Shown here in pieces: positions 1-7,183 of a DNA stretch of 64,000 nt. The translations under genes were made by a program, and so were the position numbers. The stretch covers positions 620,001 to 684,000 of the forward strand of contig NZ_FSRJ01000002.1 of the NCBI RefSeq assembly GCF_900142065.1. The letters are read 5' to 3'. Origin of the DNA: Agromyces cerinus subsp. cerinus. GTDB taxonomy: Bacteria > Actinomycetota > Actinomycetes > Actinomycetales > Microbacteriaceae. The first letter of the stretch is position 1, and each line of letters begins with the position of its first letter. The notes under the pieces were generated by a model. The model was not told the origin of the DNA. It did not search any database and was given only the letters and a program-made list of their open reading frames with translations.

Positions 1-40
1 GTGCCGCCGACATCCGTGACCCGGAACGGAAAGGACTCCT

Positions 41-1084
41 GTGCGCGCCGTGCTCTTCAACGCCTTCGGTGAGAACCCCGAACTCGTCGACGTGCCGGAG
101 CCGGAGTGCCCGCCGCGCGGCGCCGTGATCCGGGTTCGCGCCACCGGGGTCTGCCGCAGCGACTGGCACGCCTGGATGGGCCACGACGACACCGTGTCGC
201 TGCCGCACGTGCCGGGCCACGAGTTCGCCGGCGAGATCGCCGTGCTCGGCTCCGAGATCGACCCCGAGGCGGGCTGGGCCGTCGGCGACCGCGTCACCGC
301 ACCGTTCATCTGCGCGTGCGGCCGATGCCACGAATGCCTGACGGGCAACGAGCAGGTCTGCGACCAGCAGTCGCAGCCCGGGTTCACGCATTGGGGCTCG
401 TTCGCCGAGTTCGTGGCGATCGACGAGGCCGAACTGAACCTCATCCGACTGCCCGAGTCGCTCGGCTTCGTCGAAGCCGCCTCGCTCGGCTGCCGCTTCG
501 CGACCGCCTACCGGGCGATCGTCTCGCGCTCGCGTCTCGCCCCGGGCGAGCAGATCGCGGTGCACGGATGCGGCGGGGTCGGCCTCTCCGCGATCATGAT
601 CGCCGTCGCTGCGGGCGTGAAGGTCTACGGCGTGGACGTCTCGGATGGGGCGCTCGCCGCGGCCGAGGGGCTCGGCGCGGTGCCGCTGCAGGGCGGCGAG
701 GGTGCGGCCGAGCGGATCCTCGAGGCCTCGGGCGGGGGAGTGGACGTCTCGGTCGACGCATTCGGCTCGACGGAGACCTCGTTCGCCTCGGTGCGGAGCC
801 TCAAGAAGCGCGGCCGTCACGTGCAGATCGGGCTCATGGTCGGAGATTCCGCGCTCGCCGCGATGCCGATGGACGCGGTGATCGCGGGCGAGCTCGAGAT
901 CCTCGGCAGCCACGGCATGGCCGCGCACGAGTACCCCTCGATGCTCGGCGCGGTGGCGTCGGGCGACTTCCGGCCGATCGAGCTCGTCGGCCGGCGCATC
1001 ACGCTCGACGAGGTGCCCGCCGCTCTCGCGGCGATGGGCACGGCCGGCGGCGCCGGCTCGGGCATGACGGTCGTCGAGCTGTAG
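41..1084 (+). CDS. Zinc-dependent alcohol dehydrogenase family protein
   Basis: A 347-residue medium-chain dehydrogenase/reductase that should oxidise or reduce an alcohol/aldehyde with NAD(P). The N-terminal GroES-like half shows a GHEFAG catalytic-zinc motif and four structural-zinc cysteines in CACGRCHECLTGNEQVC (about residues 88-104). The Rossmann half follows, with the glycine-rich GCGGVGLSA turn near residue 175. Length is typical of the family. The GTG start is chosen because an AAAGGA ribosome site lies about 6 bases upstream. The physiological substrate cannot be told from sequence; the next gene on the same strand is separated by about 70 bases and is unrelated. Confidence 0.9.
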   Translation: MRAVLFNAFGENPELVDVPEPECPPRGAVIRVRATGVCRSDWHAWMGHDDTVSLPHVPGHEFAGEIAVLGSEIDPEAGWAVGDRVTAPFICACGRCHECLTGNEQVCDQQSQPGFTHWGSFAEFVAIDEAELNLIRLPESLGFVEAASLGCRFATAYRAIVSRSRLAPGEQIAVHGCGGVGLSAIMIAVAAGVKVYGVDVSDGALAAAEGLGAVPLQGGEGAAERILEASGGGVDVSVDAFGSTETSFASVRSLKKRGRHVQIGLMVGDSALAAMPMDAVIAGELEILGSHGMAAHEYPSMLGAVASGDFRPIELVGRRITLDEVPAALAAMGTAGGAGSGMTVVEL

Positions 1085-1155
1085 CGGCATCCGTCTGCTC
1101 GTCGGCCGGCCGCGGGCGTACCCGTAGCATGTCCGAGAACCCACTGGAGGAATCG

Positions 1156-1959
1156 ATGAGCGAAGGTCGTGCGACCCCCGCAGGCTGGTATCCCGACCCG
1201 AGCGACACCGCTGCGCAGCGCTGGTGGAACGGGGTGCAGTGGACGGAGCATGTCGCGCAGGCGGCGCCCGTCGCCCCCGTCGAGCAGGTGGCACCGGCGG
1301 TGTCGGTTCCGCCGGTCGTGGCTCCCGTCGTCGTACCCCAGGCCGTCGCACCCGCGTACGTCGCCCCGGTGACTCCGGCGTACGCACCCGCGTACGTCTC
1401 CGCGCCGGCGTACGCCTCACAGCAGGTGCCGAACGCCGGGCAGCCGGCGCCGTACGGCGGCGTTGCGCCGACGGCTCGTGTGCCCGAGGGCACCCCGGTC
1501 GACACGATCTGGATCTGGCTGATCGTGGCGCTGCCCGTGCTCGGGATCCTGCCGCTCTTCTTCTGGGACTTCCAGGCGTACATGGAGCAGTCGATGTCGC
1601 CGTCGACGGACCCGATGCTCACCGCGCTCGGCCCGTACACCGACCCGTGGTACCTCGCTGCGACGTTCGGCGGATGGATCGTCTACGGCCTCGCCGTCTG
1701 GTTCGCCGCCCTCGACAACGCGGCCCTCGCGCGGATGGGCTACCAGCGCCGCTTCCACTGGGCCTGGGCGTTCCTCTCGTCGCTCGTCTACGTCATCGGC
1801 CGCTCGGTCGTGGTGCGGCGACAGGCCGGTCGCGGCTACCTGCCGATGGCCGCGGCGATCGCGCTCACCGTGGTGATCACGATCGGCGTGGTCGTGTGGA
1901 CCGTCGTGATGATGATCACCATCTTCGACACCGCGATGGAGATGTACCCCACCTACTGA
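1156..1959 (+). CDS. DUF2510 domain membrane protein
   Basis: A 267-residue protein. It opens with a DUF2510 module (GWYPDPSDTAAQRWWNGVQW), a short Trp-rich domain common at the ends of actinobacterial membrane proteins. A low-complexity linker rich in Val, Ala, Pro and Tyr (about residues 35-110, repeating APAYV/PAYA units) follows, then three or four hydrophobic segments. The function is not known. The ATG at 1156 is preferred over an in-frame ATG at 1129 because GGAGG lies 5 bases before it. A TAGCAT hexamer at 1125-1130 is a plausible -10 box, which would place the earlier ATG at or before the transcription start. Confidence 0.8.
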   Translation: MSEGRATPAGWYPDPSDTAAQRWWNGVQWTEHVAQAAPVAPVEQVAPAVSVPPVVAPVVVPQAVAPAYVAPVTPAYAPAYVSAPAYASQQVPNAGQPAPYGGVAPTARVPEGTPVDTIWIWLIVALPVLGILPLFFWDFQAYMEQSMSPSTDPMLTALGPYTDPWYLAATFGGWIVYGLAVWFAALDNAALARMGYQRRFHWAWAFLSSLVYVIGRSVVVRRQAGRGYLPMAAAIALTVVITIGVVVWTVVMMITIFDTAMEMYPTY

Positions 1960-1965
1960 TGACGG

Positions 1966-2009
1966 GCCGTGCTCGTGGAGGCCGATGGCGGCCCCCACGA
2001 GCACGCGGC
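1966..2009. terminator. Bidirectional hairpin between convergent genes
   Basis: GTGCTCGTGG at 1969-1978 pairs with CCACGAGCAC at 1995-2004, with extra pairs on the outside (GCC/GGC). It lies exactly between the DUF2510 gene and the oppositely transcribed MFS gene. There is no U tract, as is common for actinobacterial terminators. Confidence 0.6.
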
Positions 2010-2013
2010 CGGG

Positions 2014-3474
2014 TCAGGCCTCCACCAGCTCCTCCGCCGGTGCGCTCGTCGGGCGGGGTGCGCTGCGCAGCAGCACAGCGGATGTCACGAGCCCCGCAAC
2101 CGCCAGCACGGCGGCGCCGATGAACGCCGAGGAGAAGCCGGCAGTGAGCGCGGCGGCATCCGCTGCTCCGGCAGGGGCGCCACTGGCCCCGCCCGCGACC
2201 GCACCGGTGACCGCCGCGCCGACCGCCGTCAGCACCGCGAGGCCGATCGCCGAGCCGATCTGGTAGCTGGTGTTGACGAGACCGGAAGCGACCCCGGTCT
2301 CCTCCGGGCGTGCCGCGCCGATCGCCGTGCCGAGCGACGGCACGAACGCGAGCGCCATGCCGAGCGCGGCGACGAGCGAGGCGGGCAGCACATCGACGGC
2401 GTAGCTGCCGTCGGGTCGCGCGAGCGCGAGCCAGCCGAGTCCGACCGCGAGCAGCGCGAACCCGCCGACGATGAGCGGCTTCGCCCCGAACCGCGCCTGC
2501 AGTCGCGGCGCCACCGCGACCATGCCGATCACGATGAGCGCGGTCATCGGCAGGAGCGCGGCGCCCGAGGCGAAGGCGCCCGCCCCGAGCACCTGCTGCA
2601 GGTAGAGGTTCAGGAAGAACCACATCGACACCCAGGCGGCGCCGAGCAGGAGCTGCGCGAGGTTCGCCGCGCCGAGCTGCGGGGCCCGGAAGATGCCGAG
2701 GCGCAGCAGCGGCGTGCGGCTGCGGGCCTGGATCGCGAAGAACGCGATGAGCAGCAGGGCGCCGGCGCCGAGGGCGATGACCGTCTCGGCCGACGCCCAG
2801 CCGACCTCCGGCGCGCGCACGACGCCGTAGACGATCGCGGCGAGTCCCGCGGTCGCGGTGAACGCACCGGCGAGGTCGACCCGGCCGCGCCCGCCAGTGA
2901 CCCGGGGGAGTGCGAACGGCGTCAGGACGATGACGAGCAGGGCGATCGGCACGGTCACGTAGAAGACCCATGGCCAGCTCGCGTACTCCGTGAGCACGCC
3001 GCCGAGGAAGACCCCGGCGGTGCCGCCGATCGGCGCAGCGGCGCCGTAGACCGCGAAGGCGCGCGGGAGGTCGGCCGTGCCGCCGAACAGCGTCATGAGC
3101 AGGGTGAGTGCGGCAGGTGCGATGAGTGCGGCGCCCGCGCCCTGCACGGCGCGACCGGCGATCTCGAGGCCGACGTCGCTCGCGGCGCCGGCGAGCACGC
3201 TGCCGAAGGCCAGCGTCAGCCAGCCGGCGATGAAGACGCGGCGTGCGCCGAACACGTCGGAGAGCCGGCCGCCGAGGAGCAGCAGGCCGCCGAAGGCGAT
3301 GACGTAGGCGTTGAACACCCACGACAGGGACTCCGGCGTGAACCCGAGCTCGGCCTGGATGTCGGGCAGGGCGACGCCGATGATCGACGTGTCCATGATG
3401 ACGACGAACTGGGCCGCCGCGATGAGCGCGAGGCCGAACCACCGGCGCTTCGTCGGCGGATTGGATGCGGACAT
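2014..3474 (-). CDS. MFS multidrug exporter, DHA2 (14-TM) type
   Basis: A 486-residue major facilitator superfamily protein expected to export drugs or other toxic small molecules by proton antiport across the cytoplasmic membrane. It begins with a basic KRRWFG stretch and then about 14 hydrophobic segments. It has the DHA2 features GGRLSDVFGARR (motif A, loop 2-3) and a motif C-like region (GAAAPIGGTAGVFLGG) in TM5, and ends in a long cytoplasmic tail. The ATG at 3474 follows an AGGGAG ribosome site. Just upstream lies a palindrome of the type bound by CsoR-family repressors, so expression may answer to copper, sulfane sulfur or aldehyde stress rather than to a TetR/MarR partner; no regulator gene is adjacent. 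Confidence 0.9.
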   Translation of the reverse strand: MSASNPPTKRRWFGLALIAAAQFVVIMDTSIIGVALPDIQAELGFTPESLSWVFNAYVIAFGGLLLLGGRLSDVFGARRVFIAGWLTLAFGSVLAGAASDVGLEIAGRAVQGAGAALIAPAALTLLMTLFGGTADLPRAFAVYGAAAPIGGTAGVFLGGVLTEYASWPWVFYVTVPIALLVIVLTPFALPRVTGGRGRVDLAGAFTATAGLAAIVYGVVRAPEVGWASAETVIALGAGALLLIAFFAIQARSRTPLLRLGIFRAPQLGAANLAQLLLGAAWVSMWFFLNLYLQQVLGAGAFASGAALLPMTALIVIGMVAVAPRLQARFGAKPLIVGGFALLAVGLGWLALARPDGSYAVDVLPASLVAALGMALAFVPSLGTAIGAARPEETGVASGLVNTSYQIGSAIGLAVLTAVGAAVTGAVAGGASGAPAGAADAAALTAGFSSAFIGAAVLAVAGLVTSAVLLRSAPRPTSAPAEELVEA

Positions 3475-3491
3475 GAGAACTCCCTTTCTAA

Positions 3492-3508
3492 ATACCCCTA
3501 GGGGGTAT
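3492..3508. promoter_or_regulatory. CsoR/CstR-like operator in the MFS promoter
   Basis: ATACCCCTAGGGGGTAT is a near-perfect palindrome 18 bases before the MFS start codon. G/C-tract palindromes flanked by ATA/TAT are the known binding pattern of CsoR, CstR and FrmR-type repressors. The match is seen in the sequence; the regulator is inferred. Confidence 0.55.
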
Positions 3509-3619
3509 AGATATACCGACACCGAAGCGGCCGTGTCAAGCGGCACCGGCTCGTGTGACGGGAGGCGCTGCCGACGCCGCACTCTGGCCGGGGCGCTCCC
3601 GACGCGCCAGAATGGGGCG

Positions 3620-4642
3620 ATGGATCCGGTGGCGGCACTCGAGGAGATCGCGTTCCTGCTCGAGCGCGACCGTGCATCGGCCTTCAAGTCGAAGGCGTTC
3701 CGGCGGGCGGCCGAGGTCATCCGGCCGCTCAGCGCCGAGGAGGTCGCGGCGCGCGTCGGCGACGGGCGCCTGCAGCGCGCGAAGGGCATCGGCGACACGA
3801 CGTTCACCGTCATCGCCCAGGCCGCGGACGGCGCGGTGCCCGACTATCTCGCCGACCTCCGCACCCGCGCGGGTCTCTCGCCCGAGGGCGCGCGCACCGG
3901 TCTCGGGGCGCAACTGCGCGGCGACCTGCACAGCCACACCGACTGGTCCGACGGCACGACGAGCCTCGAGACGATGGCGCGCGCCGCCGAGGCGCTCGGG
4001 CTCGAGTACCTCGCGATCACCGACCACTCGCCGAACCTCCGGGTGGCCAACGGTCTGAGCGTCGAGCGGCTCACCGCGCAGCAGCAGGCGATCGCCGACG
4101 TGCAGGCGGAGGTCAGCGGCATCCGCCTGCTCCGCGGCATCGAGGTCGACATCCTGCTCGACGGCGCCCTCGACCAGACCCCCGAGATGCTGGACCGCCT
4201 CGACGTCGTGGTCGCGAGCGTGCACTCCAGGCTCCGCACCGAGGCACCCGAGATGACGAAGCGGATGCTGCGCGCCATCGCCGACCCGCACACGAGCGTG
4301 CTGGGGCACTGCACGGGCCGACTCGTCGAGGGCGCGCGCGGCACCCGGCCGCAGTCGACCTTCGATGCGCGGGCCGTCTTCGAGGCGTGCGCCGAGCGCG
4401 GCGTCGCCGTCGAGATCAACTCGCGGCCCGAGCGGCAGGACCCGCCCGACGAGCTCATCGCGATCGCGCTCGACGCGGGCTGCCTGTTCTCGATCGACAG
4501 CGACGCCCACGCGCCGGGGCACCTGACGTTCCTCGAGCTCGGCGCCGCACGGGCCGCGGCGAACGGAGTGCCCGCCGAGCGCATCGTCACGACCTGGCCG
4601 GTCGATCGGCTGCTCGAGTGGAGTCGCGACCGCGGGGCGTGA
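3620..4642 (+). CDS. PHP domain protein with N-terminal helix-hairpin-helix region
   Basis: A 340-residue protein of the PHP phosphoesterase superfamily. Residues 1-85 resemble the 8-kDa/helix-hairpin-helix part of family X DNA polymerases (ERDRASAFKSKAFRRAA, then GIGDTTFTVI). Residues 100-340 form the PHP domain with metal ligands in GDLHSHTDWSDG (H104, H106), ITDHS (H136) and the late DSDAHAPGH. It therefore looks like the two ends of bacterial PolX without the polymerase palm in between. Likely activity is phosphoesterase or 3'-exonuclease on DNA ends; the real substrate is unknown. A CAGAAT hexamer six bases before the ATG suggests a leaderless transcript. Confidence 0.85.
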   Translation: MDPVAALEEIAFLLERDRASAFKSKAFRRAAEVIRPLSAEEVAARVGDGRLQRAKGIGDTTFTVIAQAADGAVPDYLADLRTRAGLSPEGARTGLGAQLRGDLHSHTDWSDGTTSLETMARAAEALGLEYLAITDHSPNLRVANGLSVERLTAQQQAIADVQAEVSGIRLLRGIEVDILLDGALDQTPEMLDRLDVVVASVHSRLRTEAPEMTKRMLRAIADPHTSVLGHCTGRLVEGARGTRPQSTFDARAVFEACAERGVAVEINSRPERQDPPDELIAIALDAGCLFSIDSDAHAPGHLTFLELGAARAAANGVPAERIVTTWPVDRLLEWSRDRGA

Positions 4643-4719
4643 GCAGGGAGGCGCTGACGGTACCCGGAACGCCCGTCACTCCCGCGCGCGTCGGTTCCGG
4701 CGTGAGATGGAACACGAGC

Positions 4720-4741
4720 ACCGCGACATCCGTTCTGGGGG
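4720..4741. repeat. Dispersed 22-bp intergenic repeat, copy 1
   Basis: This 22-bp intergenic sequence (core TCCGTTCTGGGGG) recurs at 58322-58343 with two mismatches. Both copies are non-coding and on the same strand. Function unknown. Confidence 0.5.
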
Positions 4742-4773
4742 AAGGAACCCCATGTCTGGAGGAAGGAACCCCC

Positions 4774-5154
4774 ATGGCCACCTGGACCACCGAAGAACTC
4801 GACGGCGTCGGCAGCGCCGAGGAGCTGCAGATCGCCTCCCGCCGCGCCGACGGGTCGCTCCGGCCGTTCGTGACGATCTGGGTCGTCAGGGCCGGCGACG
4901 AGCTGTACGTGCGCTCCGCCTACGGGCCGGGCAACCCGTGGTTCCGCCGTGCGCAGGCGAGCGGCACCGGTCGCATCCGGGCCGGCGGTGTCGAGCGCGA
5001 CGTCGCGTTCGTCGAGCCGCCCGCCGACGTGCACGAGGCCGTCGACGCTGCGTACCACGCGAAGTATGACCGGTACGGGCCGAAGATCGTCGGCACCGTC
5101 GTCGGGCCGAAGGTGGTCGCGACGACGCTCCGGCTGGAGCCGGTCACCGGCTGA
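4774..5154 (+). CDS. DUF2255 family protein
   Basis: A 126-residue protein matching the DUF2255 pattern: WTTEELDGVGSAEELQIASRR at the start, then the beta-rich core PFVTIWVVRAGDELYVRS and GPGNPWFRRA. The fold is thought to be related to flavin-reductase/nitroreductase-like split barrels (F420-type), but the function is not established. The ATG at 4774 has a strong GGAGGAAGG site. A near-copy of the same site-plus-ATG unit (GGAAGGAACCCCATG) lies 22 bases upstream in another frame and would make a false start; the duplicated unit is visible in the DNA. Confidence 0.75.
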   Translation: MATWTTEELDGVGSAEELQIASRRADGSLRPFVTIWVVRAGDELYVRSAYGPGNPWFRRAQASGTGRIRAGGVERDVAFVEPPADVHEAVDAAYHAKYDRYGPKIVGTVVGPKVVATTLRLEPVTG

Positions 5155-5222
5155 CGCGGCGGCGCGAGGTGTCGCTGGGCACTCGTGCAAAGACGTGCCG
5201 CCGTCCATGGCAGGATTCGAGT

Positions 5223-6014
5223 ATGCCCAACACGCTGCGCGTCACCCCTCGGGTCTGGATCGGCTTCGCGATCTGGGTCGGGTACATCCTCGTCATCTTC
5301 GTGATGCAGCGGCTGACCGGCGTGCCCTACACCGAGCTCGGCGACAGCGGCGAGAACCTGTTCCTCGGAGCCGGACTCTCGCTCATCGTCGGCACCGTGC
5401 TGCTCGCGATCACGACCTCGCTCCTCGGGTGGTGGCGCCCGGCCCTCTTCGATGCGGCACGCAGTCGTCACCGCTGGCCGATCATCGCCCCGATCGCGAT
5501 GGCGGTGCTGGTCGTCGTGAACCTCGCGGTGACCGACTGGGCGGCGTACGACGTGGCCTTCTTCGGCGCATCGATCGTGCTGCTGCTCGTCGGGTTCACC
5601 GAGGAGCTCACCACCCGCGGCCTACTGCTCGTGGGCCTGCGCAGTCGCCTCTCGGAGCCGTGGGTCTGGTTGCTCAGCACCCTCGCATTCGCCCTCATGC
5701 ACTACGTGAACGTGCTCGCCGGCCAGGGCTTCCTGCCGACGACCCAGCAGGTCGGGTTCGCGTTCCTCGGCGGCACGATCTTCTACATCCTGCGGCGCAC
5801 GACCGGGTCCCTCGTGTGGGCGATGGTGCTGCACGGCTTCTGGGACTTCTCGACGTTCTCGTCGGGCTACGGCGAGACCTCCCCGCTGGTCGGGCTCACC
5901 GCCATCCTCTACCTCGTCGTCGGCCTGTTCGCCCTCGTCGCAGTCTGGTGGACCTTCCGCAGCACCGCGCAGTCGGATGTCCCGGACGCGACGGCCGCGC
6001 GACTGACGGCGTGA
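5223..6014 (+). CDS. CPBP family intramembrane metalloprotease
   Basis: A 263-residue integral membrane protein of the CPBP (CAAX protease and bacteriocin-processing) family. It has about eight hydrophobic segments. The three conserved motifs are present: EELTTR (E127, E128, R132), FALMH (H160) and HGFWD (H204, D208), which together form the active site inside the membrane. Members cleave membrane-bound peptides; the target here is unknown. A CAGGAT hexamer ends exactly six bases before the ATG, suggesting leaderless transcription and supporting this start. Confidence 0.9.
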   Translation: MPNTLRVTPRVWIGFAIWVGYILVIFVMQRLTGVPYTELGDSGENLFLGAGLSLIVGTVLLAITTSLLGWWRPALFDAARSRHRWPIIAPIAMAVLVVVNLAVTDWAAYDVAFFGASIVLLLVGFTEELTTRGLLLVGLRSRLSEPWVWLLSTLAFALMHYVNVLAGQGFLPTTQQVGFAFLGGTIFYILRRTTGSLVWAMVLHGFWDFSTFSSGYGETSPLVGLTAILYLVVGLFALVAVWWTFRSTAQSDVPDATAARLTA

Positions 6015-6030
6015 CCACGGCGCGCGCCGA

Positions 6031-6927
6031 CTAGCCCTCGTTCCGAGGGTCGTTCGACGGCGGCAGGTGCTTGCCGCGATGGATCTCGGTCAGGCTCGCG
6101 TGCCCCGGGGAGGCCGGATCGTCGACGATCGGCCGGTCGGCCATGAACAGTCGGATCAGGTGGGCGAGCTCGCCGGAGTGGCTGAAGTTGATGGCATGCG
6201 CCGCCCCCTCGATGCGCACGAGCAGCACGTGGCTGTCGGTCGCGGCGGCGACTTCCCGCACGCGGGCGGGGGTGGGCATCAACGGGTCCCGGTCGCCGAT
6301 CACGACGAGCGTCGGGATGTGCAGCTCGAGCAGTCGCTCGAGTGTCGGGTACTGCGTCAGCGACCGGAACATCTTGAATGTGCTCGGTACGCCGAAGCGC
6401 AGGTAGTCGGGTACCGCGACCTTCATCATGCGGGGCGGCTCCCGTCGGCCGTCGCGGGTGAGCTGTCCGACCGCGCGGCGGAGCGGCTGGTTGTACAGCC
6501 CGCCCGCCGGTGAGACGAGCACCGCGCGTTCGATGCGTTCGGGGTAGTGGTGCGCGAACTCGAGGATGACGGGGCATCCCATCGAGTTGCCGACGAGCGT
6601 GACCTTCTCGATGCCGCGGTCGTCGAGGAACCTGGCCGCGGCGTGCGCGAGGTCGGGCACGTCGAGCGCGTCGGCGGCCTTGCCGCTGCGGCCGAAGCCG
6701 GGCAGGTCGGGTACGAACGTGTGGAACTGATCGGCGAGGCGCTCGGCGGTGGGCAGCAGGTACCGGCCGGAGAGGCCGAACCCGTGCAGGTGCATCATCG
6801 CCGGGGCATCCGGTGGCATGGGCGACTCGCGGTAGAACAGCTCGATGCCGTCGACCGTGGTCCATCGCTCGGTCAGACTCGACTCCGGCCGCCGGGGCGG
6901 CCGTCGTGCGGCAGTTCTCGTGCCCAT
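6031..6927 (-). CDS. Alpha/beta hydrolase
   Basis: A 298-residue alpha/beta hydrolase. The oxyanion region HLHGFGLSG, nucleophile elbow GNSMG (S115), acid GDRDPL (D214) and catalytic histidine in EGAAHAINF (H244) form a complete triad. Arrangement and length resemble C-C hydrolases and haloperoxidase-like esterases; the substrate is open. The start at 6927 is chosen because homologous proteins usually begin about 20-25 residues before the VDGIELFYRE strand. An ATG at 7035 is also in frame and would run into the operator region of the next gene. Confidence 0.85.
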   Translation of the reverse strand: MGTRTAARRPPRRPESSLTERWTTVDGIELFYRESPMPPDAPAMMHLHGFGLSGRYLLPTAERLADQFHTFVPDLPGFGRSGKAADALDVPDLAHAAARFLDDRGIEKVTLVGNSMGCPVILEFAHHYPERIERAVLVSPAGGLYNQPLRRAVGQLTRDGRREPPRMMKVAVPDYLRFGVPSTFKMFRSLTQYPTLERLLELHIPTLVVIGDRDPLMPTPARVREVAAATDSHVLLVRIEGAAHAINFSHSGELAHLIRLFMADRPIVDDPASPGHASLTEIHRGKHLPPSNDPRNEG

Positions 6928-7037
6928 GTCGTCGATCATCCTCGTCGCCGGTTTACCAGTCAACGAGTCGGCGGCGAGCTCCGGTTGCGCGCCAGTGGAC
7001 GTCGACGGTGCGACGAACGCACGGGTCAGGGGCATCC

Positions 7038-7078
7038 GGAATGTTTACGTTCCCTTAACACGGAATGTTTGCGTTGAC
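7038..7078. promoter_or_regulatory. Two LacI-type operators before the GH5 gene
   Basis: GGAATGTTTACGTTCC at 7038-7053 and GGAATGTTTGCGTTGAC at 7062-7078 are direct copies of one motif 24 bases apart. The same motif occurs before the sugar ABC operon and the lacI gene. The second box overlaps a consensus -35, TTGACA, at 7074-7079, so binding should block transcription of the GH5 gene. Confidence 0.7.
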
Positions 7079-7103
7079 ATTGCCTCGTTCCCGCCCATAG
7101 CCT
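7074..7103 (+). promoter_or_regulatory. Promoter of the GH5 gene
   Basis: A consensus -35 box TTGACA at 7074-7079 is followed by CATAGC/TAGCCT at 7096-7103 as a possible -10. This gives a leader of about 75 bases to the ATG at 7184, which has its own AGAGAGG ribosome site. Confidence 0.5.
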
Positions 7104-7183
7104 GACCGGAGTCAAGCGTCGGGAGCCGCGGCCTCGCAACACGGCAAGGGCGCCGCGAACGGCAGAACAGAGAGGTTCGCAGA

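Noticed and set aside
1224..2123. Long arginine-rich frames opposite or out of phase with real genes throughout the window
   Set aside because: High GC leaves alternative frames open; their Arg/Ala/Pro-rich products and lack of starts mark them as shadows.
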